64,000 bases of DNA from Mycolicibacterium nivoides (lineage in GTDB: Bacteria > Actinomycetota > Actinomycetes > Mycobacteriales > Mycobacteriaceae), in the NCBI RefSeq assembly GCF_003855255.1, contig NZ_CP034072.1, positions 4,337,920 through 4,401,919 of the forward strand, read 5' to 3'. The notes below the pieces were generated by a model that worked only from the letters and a program-made list of their open reading frames with translations, searched no databases and had not been told where the DNA came from. Position 1 is the stretch's first letter, and each line of letters starts with the position of its first letter. This document shows, one piece after another, positions 19,104 through 27,747 of the stretch. A program made the position numbers and the translations under genes.

Positions 19104-19954
19104 TGGTGATCCGGTGGCTGCAGCCAGGTCGCGAGGTTGCGGACGTAATCCTTGAACACCCCGAGAAGCGACGGATCGGCCCTGATCTGCGAGCCGGGCC
19201 GATCGGTGACGAACGACGGCGCCCCGCGGTCCAGATCCCAGTTGTAATCGGCGAAATGGTGGAAGGTCGACTCCGCCACAGCCCGGCCCATCGGCCTGCC
19301 CTCCGGCGTGCGCTCACCGTCGAGTGCCACCGCGAGGTTGAACTGTCTGCCGGTCGCGGTGCTGCGTCCCCGGGCCACCACCGTCGCGAACGGCACGTGG
19401 GCCGAGACCGAACCCTCATGGGGGTGGGCCGGGAACCACTCGATGCGGCCGCTGGCGGTCCGGGCGGTGCGCAGCAGCTGGTGCACCGGCTGCTCGGCCA
19501 GCACCGGCTGATAGTCACCGTTGGAGCCCGAGTGGTAGTTGGGCCACGAGATGTCCGGGTTGTCCTGGTCGTCGCAGCGGGACGCCGGGTCCAGGCTGGC
19601 GTCGTGGAATTCGTTGACCTGCCCCAACGACCCCAGCCCCCGCAGGCAGCTGCCGAGGTTCTGGTGATCGCGCGCGGTCAGCACCGCGCCGCCGAGTCCG
19701 CGGAACCTGCCGATCGCCGCGCATTCGTCGGGCGTGAGACCGTTGCCGACGTCGACGGCCATCAGCCACAGCTGGTCGAACCCGAGCTCGTCGAGGTTGC
19801 GGAGCACCGGATCCTGCGCGACGTGATCGGCCCGATTGCGGGCCAGCACATCGTGCCCGTCGGCACGTAGCTCGGCGGCCAGCATCGAGAATCGGCTGAC
19901 ATCCCAGTCGTCGGGATTCGCTGTGATCGTGGTTTGCAGCAGGATCGTCGCCAT
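19100..19954 (-). CDS. Hypothetical protein, ThuA/glutamine-amidotransferase-like N-terminus
   Basis: Protein of 284 aa starting at ATG 19954 (MATILLQTTI). The first 120 residues (LLQTTITANPDDWDVSRFS to LTARDHQNLG) look like a class I amidotransferase/ThuA-like alpha/beta fold in which an object is assessed for opening and closing, but I see no Cys nucleophile in the expected place. The second half (about 130-284) is unlike anything I can name. It lies downstream of the LuxR-type gene by 52 bp on the same strand and ends 4 bp into the ligase stop. Function unknown. Confidence 0.75.
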   Translation of the reverse strand: MATILLQTTITANPDDWDVSRFSMLAAELRADGHDVLARNRADHVAQDPVLRNLDELGFDQLWLMAVDVGNGLTPDECAAIGRFRGLGGAVLTARDHQNLGSCLRGLGSLGQVNEFHDASLDPASRCDDQDNPDISWPNYHSGSNGDYQPVLAEQPVHQLLRTARTASGRIEWFPAHPHEGSVSAHVPFATVVARGRSTATGRQFNLAVALDGERTPEGRPMGRAVAESTFHHFADYNWDLDRGAPSFVTDRPGSQIRADPSLLGVFKDYVRNLATWLQPPDHH

Positions 19955-20006
19955 TCGATGAGCCTGGCTGCTGCAATGGCGCTTGGGACCCTTGAAAACC
20001 CGTGGT

Positions 20007-22808
20007 TCAACCGGTCCAAGACACGGATCGCAGCTGCCTGCGTGACCGGACACCGAGCTTGACGAAGACCTTGCGCAGGTGCCATTCGACGGTGTGGGTG
20101 CTGATGAACAGCTGCGCCCCGATCTCCTGATTGGTCAGCCCGTCGCGGGCCAACTGCGCGATCTGCGCCTCCTGCGCGGTCAACTCGTCGCCCGAGAGCA
20201 ACGGCTGTTTGCGCACTTTCTCCCCGGTGGCGGTCAGCTCGCGGCGGGCTCGTTCGGCGAAGCCCGTGGCGCCCATCTTGGTGAACATGTCGTACGCGGC
20301 GTTGAGGTGTTCACGTGCGCTGGTGCGCCGCTTCTGGCGACGCAGCCACTCCCCGTAGCGCAGGTGGGTCCGGGCCAACTGCACCCCGATCCGGGTGCGG
20401 CGGAGCCGTTCGACGGCCTCGTTGAACAACGCATCGGCTTCAGCGTCACCAGCTACCAGGGCCCGCGCACCGGCCAAGGCTCCTATGCCCCAGTCGGTTT
20501 CACTGGCACCCGCACAACGCTCCAGCCGGCGCACCGCGTCCTCGGCGACCTCCCGCTCACCTACGCGCACAGCGGCCTCGGCCAGCTCGAGCAGGGTCCA
20601 ACTGTAGAACCCGAGGTTGTTGTACTCGCAGGCTTTCTGGGCCGCCGCCAACGCCTCCTGGTACCGGCCCAGCCCGTTGTAGAGCACCGCGGCCGCATAC
20701 CCGGCGACGCCCAGCAGCCGACCCTCACCCTTGGCGATTCCCTCCGCCGTGCCCGCCTCGATCAGGGCGCCGGCCTCGGTGAGGTCTCCACGCCAGGCCG
20801 CCAGCTCCACCTTGTGGTACTTCATCGGGTGATGGCCGATGGCCGCCGAGATCGAATCAGCCTCCTCCATAAGCCGTGCCGCCGTGACGAATTCGCCATG
20901 GTGCACGTGCGCTCCGGCTTGGTAGGCGATCGCCGCAGGCAAAATGGCCAGCGCTCCCGTAGCGCGGGCGTAGCCGACCATGTCAGTGGCGAGTCGGTCG
21001 ATCAACTCGTCGTCCCATATCTCGTGAGCGGCCGATTCCTGGACGATCGGGAAGGCCAAAGTCAACCAGCCCAGGGCCCGGCCATCGTGCCGTCGGGCGT
21101 GTTCGCACCACAGCTCCAGTGCGGAACGCAGGTCATCGGCTGCTGCCTGCAGACCTTCGGTGACCAACTTCGCCATGCCGATGAGCAGGACGTCGATGGG
21201 CCGAGACGGCGCCACGACGCCCTCGACCGCCGCACGCGCCGCCTCTGCGGCCGAGATCAGCGCCTCGGGCTGACTGCGCGAGGCGAACATCGCGGCGGCC
21301 ATCGCCTCGATATACGTCTCCCGGGCCAGCTCGTCGTCGAGGTGCTCCAGCTGCCTGGCGGCATCCAGCAGCAGCGCGGCCGCATGGCGGACCGCTGGCG
21401 CCCCCGGCAGACCGCCCCGGCTGCGGGTGAACTCCATCTGTGCGCGCAGCCGTCCCACCTGGGCTCGCTGCAGGTCGGTCAGCGGATTCAGTTCAGCCAG
21501 GGACAGCAGTTCATAGGCGGCTTCAGGAGCCGCTGCCTCACGTTTGGCTCCGGCCGCCGCGATCGCGCGGGCGGCGCGCAGGGCCGGATCGGCGGACAGG
21601 ATCGCCGCCCGCTCAAGAAATGTGGCCGCGGCGGCGATCCCGCCTCGGCTCTGGGCGCGCCATGCCGAGGCTTCCAGTTCGGCGGCCACGACGTCGTCGG
21701 GACCGGTCGCGGCGTTGGCGGCGTGCCAGGCCCGGCGATCGGGATCCTGCTCGGGATCGGAGGCACTCGCCAGCGCCCGGTGCACCGCCCGGCGGTCGGC
21801 CACGTCTGCCGCCCGGTAGGCCGCCGACCGGACCAGCGGGTGGTGAAACCGCATGCGGGGGCCGAACTCGATCACCCCGGCGGCCTCGGCCGGCGCCAGC
21901 GCTTCCAAGCCGATCCCCAAATACTCTGCGGCACGCGAGAACACCACCGGATCACCGACCGGATCCGCCGCCGCGAGCAGCGCCAACTGACGAGTATCCG
22001 CGGGCAGTGACTGGATTCGGCGGACAAAGGCCTCCTCGACCTGCCCGACCGACGGCCGCGTCCCCGCGATCCAAAAGCCACCGGCACGCTCCGCAGCCGG
22101 GACATTACGCGGCACTTCCAGCAGGGCCAGCGGATTACCGCGGCTTTCGGCGATGAGCCGGTCACGGACCCGCTCGTCGAGCCGCCCCAGAACCACCGAG
22201 TCCAGCAGGTCCCTGGCATCGCTGTCCGACAGACCTTCGAGCCGCAGCTCGGGCAGGCCAGGCAGGACGTCGACGGCGGCGCCGTCGCGATCGTCGCGGA
22301 CCCCGAACACCAGTACCACCGGCTCGGCCAGCAGCCGCCGCGCGACGAACCCAAGGGTCTGAACCGACACCTGATCGAGCCACTGGGCGTCGTCGATCAC
22401 ACACAGCAGCGGCTGATCGTCGGCGGCGGCAGCCAGCAGGCTCAGCACCGCCAGGCCGACCAGAAAGCGATCGGGCACTGTGCCTACGCCACGACCGAAA
22501 GCCACCGAGAGCGCATCGCGCTGCGGTTCGGGGAGCTCGTCGAGGTGATCCAGCAGCGGTGCGCACAGCTGATGCAATCCGGCGAAGGCCAGCTCCATGT
22601 CGGACTCGACCCCGGCCACCTGGGTCACCCGGAACCCCGGCGCGTGTTCGATGGCGTAGTCGAGCAGCGCCGTCTTGCCGACGCCGGCCTCGCCGCGCAC
22701 CACCAGCACCGCGCTGCCGCCCGAACGGCTACGCGATACCAGGTCTCGAAGTGCCGCGCATTCGCTGACGCGGCCACGCAGAGACGGGACTGCGCCCATA
22801 ATCGCCAT
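20007..22808 (-). CDS. Large LuxR-type ATPase regulator (LAL/MalT-like)
   Basis: Regulator of 933 aa. An AAA/STAND ATPase lies at the N-terminus, with Walker A GEAGVGKTALL at 39-49 and Walker B VIDDAQWLD near 125. A long TPR-like helical region (about 350-850) follows, then a C-terminal LuxR helix-turn-helix (LTNQEIGAQLFISTHTVEWH). Such proteins bind an inducer and ATP, then oligomerise on DNA. The start at 22808 is chosen because the longer open frame upstream overlaps the start of no conserved domain; ATG 22799 is an alternative. The carboxylesterase gene ends 55 bp upstream on the same strand, so the regulator may be cotranscribed with it. Confidence 0.88.
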   Translation of the reverse strand: MAIMGAVPSLRGRVSECAALRDLVSRSRSGGSAVLVVRGEAGVGKTALLDYAIEHAPGFRVTQVAGVESDMELAFAGLHQLCAPLLDHLDELPEPQRDALSVAFGRGVGTVPDRFLVGLAVLSLLAAAADDQPLLCVIDDAQWLDQVSVQTLGFVARRLLAEPVVLVFGVRDDRDGAAVDVLPGLPELRLEGLSDSDARDLLDSVVLGRLDERVRDRLIAESRGNPLALLEVPRNVPAAERAGGFWIAGTRPSVGQVEEAFVRRIQSLPADTRQLALLAAADPVGDPVVFSRAAEYLGIGLEALAPAEAAGVIEFGPRMRFHHPLVRSAAYRAADVADRRAVHRALASASDPEQDPDRRAWHAANAATGPDDVVAAELEASAWRAQSRGGIAAAATFLERAAILSADPALRAARAIAAAGAKREAAAPEAAYELLSLAELNPLTDLQRAQVGRLRAQMEFTRSRGGLPGAPAVRHAAALLLDAARQLEHLDDELARETYIEAMAAAMFASRSQPEALISAAEAARAAVEGVVAPSRPIDVLLIGMAKLVTEGLQAAADDLRSALELWCEHARRHDGRALGWLTLAFPIVQESAAHEIWDDELIDRLATDMVGYARATGALAILPAAIAYQAGAHVHHGEFVTAARLMEEADSISAAIGHHPMKYHKVELAAWRGDLTEAGALIEAGTAEGIAKGEGRLLGVAGYAAAVLYNGLGRYQEALAAAQKACEYNNLGFYSWTLLELAEAAVRVGEREVAEDAVRRLERCAGASETDWGIGALAGARALVAGDAEADALFNEAVERLRRTRIGVQLARTHLRYGEWLRRQKRRTSAREHLNAAYDMFTKMGATGFAERARRELTATGEKVRKQPLLSGDELTAQEAQIAQLARDGLTNQEIGAQLFISTHTVEWHLRKVFVKLGVRSRRQLRSVSWTG

Positions 22809-22863
22809 CACACCACCGCGTCCGAATTTTGCCGAAACCCTACCAAGGGAGGTCTGTTCTGGC

Positions 22864-24165
22864 TCAGCCGAACCGCAGTGCCGGCGCGGGCAGCGATTCG
22901 ACGCCGCGGTGGGCGAATTGTGTCCAGCGAGTGCGCATCTCGGCCGAGAGCTGACTGTCGATGGCCCGCTGCGGGCCGAGCATCGGGGCATCCGCCCAGG
23001 TCTGCGGTGTGCCGAACAGGAACGGCAACTCCATGCAGTGGCAGGCGCCCAACGGAGCGTTGACCGGTGTCCAGTCGAAGCGATAGGTGCCCACCCGGCC
23101 GCCGTGGGTGCGCCAGGCCGCGGCCAGGCGTTCGGCCGGGCCGGCGAACGCCTGTTTGGTGATCGTCGCCGACCCGGCCCGGACGGCGAGCCGCCCGAGG
23201 ACGGGCACCCGGTTGAGCCTGGCCACCCGAGGGTCCATCGCCACGAACGGCGCGGCGTCGTCCTTGGTGTATCCGATCAGCAGCTCGATGCGCCCCGCCG
23301 CGTCGGCGATGGCATCGGGTACGTCCGCGGGTGCCGGCAGCGGCGCCCGGCCGAGCCGGGGCGCGAACGCGAGTCCGCCGAGGAGACCGAAACCCTGCGC
23401 GGCGGCCACCGCGGCGCCTTCCGCTGCGAGCAGCTGGTCGACACTCGCCTCGGCCGGATCGGAGCCGGCGAGGGTGGTGGCCATCGCCGAGCCCATGACC
23501 TGCGCCATCTCGTCGCGCCCGTCGTCCAACTCGAGCGGAGCGCTCTGCAGGATCGCGCGGTGGAACAGCCCGACCGCGTCCTGGCACAGCATCAGCGACA
23601 TGACCGAATGCGCACCGGCCGATTGGCCGAATGCGGTGACATTGGCCGCGTCGCCACCGAACGCGGCGATGTTGTCGTGCACCCAGCGCAGCGCCAGGAT
23701 TTGGTCACGCAGTCCCAGGTTGTCCTCGCCGGTCCCGGGTGGCGCCAGATACCCGAAGATGCCGAGCCGGTAGCTCACGTTGACCACCACCACGTTGCCT
23801 GCCCGGGCCAGGGCACTCGGGTCGTACTTGGCAGACTCCCCGCTGCCCGCGACGTACGCACCGCCGTGGAACCACACCATGACCGGAAGCCGGCGCGCAT
23901 CGACGGGGGCCGTGACGGTCAGCACGAGGCAGTCCTCGTTCGTCGACAAGCCGGCCAGTGCGTCGCCGGTGACCCAGCCCAGACGTGACGGCCGCTGCGG
24001 GCAGGCGGGACCTGATTGGGTCGCATCGCGAACACCCGACCAGGCCGCGGGCGGTTCGGCAGCCCCGAATCGCCTGGCGGTGCCGTAGCGCACACCTCGC
24101 GCCTGCACCAGTCCGTCTCGATGGTCAACCCGGATCGTGCCGCCGGCGATTCTCCGCTCTGCCAT
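22864..24165 (-). CDS. Type-B carboxylesterase
   Basis: Alpha/beta-hydrolase of 433 aa of the carboxylesterase/p-nitrobenzyl esterase family, hydrolysing esters, probably in the cytosol since no signal peptide is seen. The oxyanion loop WFHGGAYVAGS, the nucleophile elbow GQSAGAHS and the conserved NEDCLVLTV are present. The catalytic histidine lies in ACHCMELPFLFG. The start is placed at ATG 24165 (MAERRIAGG); the open frame extends 49 residues upstream into the divergent promoter region. Somewhat short for the family (usually about 500 aa), with a compact middle region. Confidence 0.88.
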   Translation of the reverse strand: MAERRIAGGTIRVDHRDGLVQARGVRYGTARRFGAAEPPAAWSGVRDATQSGPACPQRPSRLGWVTGDALAGLSTNEDCLVLTVTAPVDARRLPVMVWFHGGAYVAGSGESAKYDPSALARAGNVVVVNVSYRLGIFGYLAPPGTGEDNLGLRDQILALRWVHDNIAAFGGDAANVTAFGQSAGAHSVMSLMLCQDAVGLFHRAILQSAPLELDDGRDEMAQVMGSAMATTLAGSDPAEASVDQLLAAEGAAVAAAQGFGLLGGLAFAPRLGRAPLPAPADVPDAIADAAGRIELLIGYTKDDAAPFVAMDPRVARLNRVPVLGRLAVRAGSATITKQAFAGPAERLAAAWRTHGGRVGTYRFDWTPVNAPLGACHCMELPFLFGTPQTWADAPMLGPQRAIDSQLSAEMRTRWTQFAHRGVESLPAPALRFG

Positions 24166-24202
24166 TTCCTGAACGTTAGCGGGCACAACTTCGAACAACG
24201 GA

Positions 24203-24230
24203 TTGACCACGTCGACAATTGGGTATCGAT
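24203..24230 (+). promoter_or_regulatory. Candidate promoter of the MATCAP/ATP-grasp operon
   Basis: TTGACC at 24203-24208 and ATCGAT at 24225-24230 are 16 bp apart. The expected transcription start falls at about 24236-24238, right on the GTG start codon, which would make a leaderless mRNA, common in mycobacteria. Weak Shine-Dalgarno sequence before the GTG agrees with this. Confidence 0.4.
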
Positions 24231-24235
24231 AGCAA

Positions 24236-25408
24236 GTGGGTCGAACTTCGCCCCTTGCGCAGGAATCCTTGGACGTCGATGCGCGTCTGACGGAGATCGA
24301 GCGCGAGCTCAACCTCCTGCTCTACGTCACTCCGACCAATGGAGCCGAGGCGTGGCGGGATTTCGCGCGCTCGGGGTTCGAGTCAGTACCCACCCTGCAG
24401 TCGAGACCGCTGGACTTCGACCCGGATATGGTCAGGCGCGACCTCTACGACGTCGAGATCGAGCGAGTGGAGAACCCTGCGCTCAACTCTCTCTTCCGCG
24501 GAAAACGCGACGAGATCGCCCGGCAGATCACGTTGCTCGAGGACCGAGGCACATCGCGGTTCAGGTATGGCGCGCTGCAACTCTATGGAGATCCGGGCCA
24601 CTCGCTGTGCGCAACGGCCCGCTCACTGCTCGATCTCATCGACCCGCAACCGATCAGCCCGACCAGCGTCACCGCCATGGAATTCGCGGAGGCGGCACGC
24701 GCGGAGCTGGAGTCGGCCTACCCGGATTTTCCCGTAGCGGTCGAGGTGCGCGACGACGTCGCCGATCTGATGGTGCTGTTCGGCAGGCTCTACATCCCTG
24801 CCACCGCCGTCTTCCGCAAGGATCGAGTGCAGCCACTGATCCAGCACGAGGTCGGAACCCACGTGCTGACCTATCGCAACGGCGAGGCGCAGCCGTTGAG
24901 CCTGCTGGCCGTCGGGCTGCCGTCTTACGAGGAGACGCAGGAAGGTCTGGCGGTGCTGGCCGAGTACGTCGTTGGGGGGCTCGATCCCCGGCGCATACGC
25001 GTGCTCGCCGCGCGGGTCGTTGCCGCATCGATGATGTTGGCCCACGCGGAGTTCGTCGAGATCTTCAATCACCTGACCGACGCCCATGGCTTCGCGCCGC
25101 GCACCGCGTGGTCGGTGACGAGCCGCGCAACATTCGGCGGAGGTTCGACCAAGGACATCATCTATCTGCGCGGTATCGAACGAGTCCTCGGGTACTTCGC
25201 CGAAGGACGCAGCATCGAACCCCTTCTCGCCGGCAAGCTCGCCCTCGACCATGCGCCGCTCGTGGAGGAGTTGATCCAGCAAGGGGTTCTCGAACCGCCG
25301 CGAGCGCGCCCACGCTGGCTGTCAGCGCCCGGGGCGCAAGTGCGGATCGACCGTATGCGCGGCGGCATGAGCCCCGCAGACCTACTTGAAATGGATGTGG
25401 CCGCATGA
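24236..25408 (+). CDS. MATCAP/DUF1704 metallopeptidase (QEGLA motif protein)
   Basis: Protein of 390 aa of the family annotated as flavohemoglobin expression-modulating QEGLA-motif protein (DUF1704). Eukaryotic relatives (MATCAP) are zinc tyrosine carboxypeptidases. The putative zinc site HEVGTH is at 204-209 and TQEGLAVLAEY (QEGLA, 235-239) follows; E243 might complete the site. A GTG start at 24236 gives the full product; a TTG at 24269 with agga just upstream is an alternative. It overlaps the ATP-grasp gene by 4 bp (ATGA), so the two are made together. Peptidase activity is inferred from family; the substrate is unknown. It may trim the product of its ATP-grasp partner. Confidence 0.85.
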   Translation: MGRTSPLAQESLDVDARLTEIERELNLLLYVTPTNGAEAWRDFARSGFESVPTLQSRPLDFDPDMVRRDLYDVEIERVENPALNSLFRGKRDEIARQITLLEDRGTSRFRYGALQLYGDPGHSLCATARSLLDLIDPQPISPTSVTAMEFAEAARAELESAYPDFPVAVEVRDDVADLMVLFGRLYIPATAVFRKDRVQPLIQHEVGTHVLTYRNGEAQPLSLLAVGLPSYEETQEGLAVLAEYVVGGLDPRRIRVLAARVVAASMMLAHAEFVEIFNHLTDAHGFAPRTAWSVTSRATFGGGSTKDIIYLRGIERVLGYFAEGRSIEPLLAGKLALDHAPLVEELIQQGVLEPPRARPRWLSAPGAQVRIDRMRGGMSPADLLEMDVAA

Positions 25409-26397
25409 GGATTGCATTTCTGGTCAATCGCGCGGAGACCGAGGTCGACGAGTACGCGACCACCCGCCTCGCGAAGGCGGCTGCCCTGATGGGCCACGAG
25501 GTCTGGTACGTCGGGCTGAGCGACGTCAGTATCGGCGAGCCCGACGGTCAGATCGGGGCGCACGCACGTCCCGGCATCGCCCGGGGTGAGGACACGCTGA
25601 CCTCGTTCGTCGATCGCATGAAGGAGAGTTCGCCCGAGCGCATACGCATGGACGAGCTCGACGCCGTGTTTCTGAGGAACGACTCGGTCGAGGATCGGCA
25701 GGATCGGCCGTGGGCCAGCAGCTTGGGTTCCATGTTCGGTCAGCTGCTCGTGGCGCACGGCGTCACCGTGGTCAACGACCCCGCGGTGCTCATGCGTGCG
25801 GCGTTGAAGGTATACCTCGACGAGTTTCCGGCGCAGATCCGCCAGCGATCCCTGGTGACGCAAAACGTGGACGACGTCCGGAGCTTCATCTCGTCCGTGG
25901 GACGCTCCATCATCAAACCGCTGTGCGGCGCGCAGGGCCGCAACGTGTTCATGATCGTCAGCGATGACGAGCCCAACTTGAATCAGATGATGGAGTCTGT
26001 GCTGGAAGACGGCTACATCTACGCCCAGGCATACGTCGAGGGCGCCGAGGACGGCGACATGCGGATCTTCCTGCTCGACGGAGAGCTCATCGAGGTCGAC
26101 GGACATCCCGCAGCTTTCCGGCGGGTACCAGAGGGGAACGACCCGCGAGCCAACATCTGCAAGGGCGGCACAGTTCAACCCGAAGAGGTCACCGAGAAGC
26201 AGCGCGCGGTGATCGAGGCGATGCACGACAAACTCGCGCAAGATGGGATGTTCTTCGTCGGCATCGACATGATCGGCGACAAAGTCATCGAGATCAACGC
26301 CGAGAGTCCGGGCGGTCTGCAGGCGATGGAGCATCTGTACGGAGTCGACATCTGCCCGGCCGTGATCGAAGCGCTGGAGCGCCGGACTAGTGCGTGA
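25405..26397 (+). CDS. ATP-grasp ligase, glutathione-synthetase-like
   Basis: Protein of 330 aa with an N-terminal pre-ATP-grasp domain (to about 120) and a C-terminal ATP-grasp fold like GshB/RimK. FISSVGRSIIKPLCGAQGRNV carries the nucleotide-binding lysine; GDMRIFLLDGELIE and the metal-binding VIEINAESPGG close the active site. Such enzymes join a carboxylate (usually of a peptide) to an amine with ATP. Mycobacteria do not normally make glutathione, so the product is probably another peptide or modified protein. It is translationally coupled to the MATCAP metallopeptidase. The same two families are neighbours in some proteobacteria, as I recall. Confidence 0.87.
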   Translation: MRIAFLVNRAETEVDEYATTRLAKAAALMGHEVWYVGLSDVSIGEPDGQIGAHARPGIARGEDTLTSFVDRMKESSPERIRMDELDAVFLRNDSVEDRQDRPWASSLGSMFGQLLVAHGVTVVNDPAVLMRAALKVYLDEFPAQIRQRSLVTQNVDDVRSFISSVGRSIIKPLCGAQGRNVFMIVSDDEPNLNQMMESVLEDGYIYAQAYVEGAEDGDMRIFLLDGELIEVDGHPAAFRRVPEGNDPRANICKGGTVQPEEVTEKQRAVIEAMHDKLAQDGMFFVGIDMIGDKVIEINAESPGGLQAMEHLYGVDICPAVIEALERRTSA

Positions 26398-26439
26398 GTG
26401 GCGGGTTTACCGCCGGCCCGGTTCGGGCACGTCATCAAT

Positions 26440-26808
26440 ATGTCCGTAACAGCATTCCAGGACCTGCCACTGGCTGACCGGGACCGCGAGTGGGACGGCG
26501 ACGCCGCCGAAAAGCGCGTCCGCAAGTGGGCCGATGCGCAGGACGAACCCAACCAGAAATACCGCGATGCCCACGTCTGGTACGACAAGGACGAGAAGGA
26601 CAACTTCACCGCCTACAAGCTGCTGATCGCCGATGTGATCGGCGGCAAGCTCGAAGCGGTGCCGCGCGGCGTGATGGCTGCGGGCGCGGTCATGAACGGC
26701 GCACGAGGCGGTGTCGACCTGCCCGAGGACGACATCGACCGGGTGAAGAGCCACCTGGCCAAGTACTACAAGAAGATGGGCGAGACAGCGCCCTGGGAGC
26801 GTCGTTAG
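26440..26808 (+). CDS. Small protein resembling a phage prohead-protease-associated domain
   Basis: Protein of 122 aa from ATG 26440. The stretch DREWDGDAAEKRVRKWAD, then a YDKDEKDNFTAYKL segment and VPRGVMAAGAVMNGARGGV, resembles a domain I associate with HK97-type phage prohead proteases and related capsid genes. There are no other phage genes nearby, so it is either a domesticated remnant or a cellular protein that shares the domain. It sits 42 bp after the ATP-grasp gene and 13 bp before gluQRS, on the same strand, so it could be cotranscribed with both. Role unknown. The N-terminal 14 residues of the longer open frame are excluded. Confidence 0.65.
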   Translation: MSVTAFQDLPLADRDREWDGDAAEKRVRKWADAQDEPNQKYRDAHVWYDKDEKDNFTAYKLLIADVIGGKLEAVPRGVMAAGAVMNGARGGVDLPEDDIDRVKSHLAKYYKKMGETAPWERR

Positions 26809-26821
26809 CTAGATTGCGGGC

Positions 26822-27703
26822 GTGAGCCTCACCCCCGCCGGGCGGTTCGCGCCGAGTCCGTCGGCCGACCTGCACATCGGCAACCTGCGCACCGCGGTGC
26901 TGGCCTGGTTGTTCGCCCGGTCCACCGGGCGGCGGTTCCTGCTGCGGGTCGAAGATCTCGATGACCGCACATTCGCCGAGATCGGCACGCGTCAAGTCTC
27001 CGACCTGGCTGCGATCGGATTGACCTGGGATGAGCCGGTGGAATGGCAGACGGGTCACCAGGACCGCTACGACGCCGTGATCGAGCAATTGAGTTCCGAC
27101 GGCGGGTTGTACGAATGCTATTGCAGCCGAAGGGATATCGCCCAGGCACCGCGGGCTCCACATGCCCCGGAAGGCGCGTACCCGGGCACGTGCCGGGACC
27201 TGACCGAGGCCGAGCGTGCACAGCGCCGCGCCGAAACCGGCCGCCCGCCCGCGCTGCGGCTGCGCACGGACACCTTCGTCGGCACAGTCACCGACCTGCT
27301 GCACGGCAGCTATACGGGGATCATCGACGACTTCGTGGTGCGCCGCGGTGACGGTGTGCCCGCCTACAACCTGGCCGTCGTGGTCGACGATGCCGCCTCC
27401 GGTGTCGACCAGGTGGTGCGCGGCGACGACCTGTTGAGCTCGTCCCCGCGCCAGGCGTATCTGGCCCGGGTGCTGGACTATCCGGAACCCATCTACGCCC
27501 ACGTTCCGCTGGTGCTCAACGAGGACGGTGCCCGGCTGGCCAAACGCGACGGCGTGGTCACCCTGACCGAGATCGGCGTCGAGCGGGCGCTGGAGCAGAT
27601 CAGCGCGTCGCTGGGCTGGCCGGCACTGGATCTCGACGGCATGCTGGACCGGTTCGACCCGGCGGCGCTGCCCAGGCACCCGTGGATATACCTGCCGTCC
27701 TGA
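26822..27703 (+). CDS. gluQ: Glutamyl-queuosine tRNA(Asp) synthetase
   Basis: Truncated glutamyl-tRNA synthetase paralogue of 293 aa that attaches glutamate to queuosine-34 of tRNA(Asp), without a C-terminal anticodon-binding domain. The HIGH-like signature is HIGN at 18-21 and the KMSKS-like loop is RLAKRDG. The zinc cysteines lie in YECYCSRRD and TCRDL. It starts at GTG 26822, 13 bp after the small phage-like gene. The tgt gene that makes the queuosine precursor is in the same window (35847), about 8 kb away. Confidence 0.88.
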   Translation: MSLTPAGRFAPSPSADLHIGNLRTAVLAWLFARSTGRRFLLRVEDLDDRTFAEIGTRQVSDLAAIGLTWDEPVEWQTGHQDRYDAVIEQLSSDGGLYECYCSRRDIAQAPRAPHAPEGAYPGTCRDLTEAERAQRRAETGRPPALRLRTDTFVGTVTDLLHGSYTGIIDDFVVRRGDGVPAYNLAVVVDDAASGVDQVVRGDDLLSSSPRQAYLARVLDYPEPIYAHVPLVLNEDGARLAKRDGVVTLTEIGVERALEQISASLGWPALDLDGMLDRFDPAALPRHPWIYLPS

Positions 27704-27747
27704 GCAGAACCCTTCGCGGCGGGCCGACTCGTTGCTAGGTTGCGCCG

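Noticed and set aside
20079..22010. 643-codon frame opposite the LuxR-type gene
   Set aside because: Antisense shadow of an Ala/Arg-rich coding region.
26398..27703. Prophage remnant around the phage-like 122-aa gene
   Set aside because: No integrase, attachment repeats or other phage genes lie next to it.
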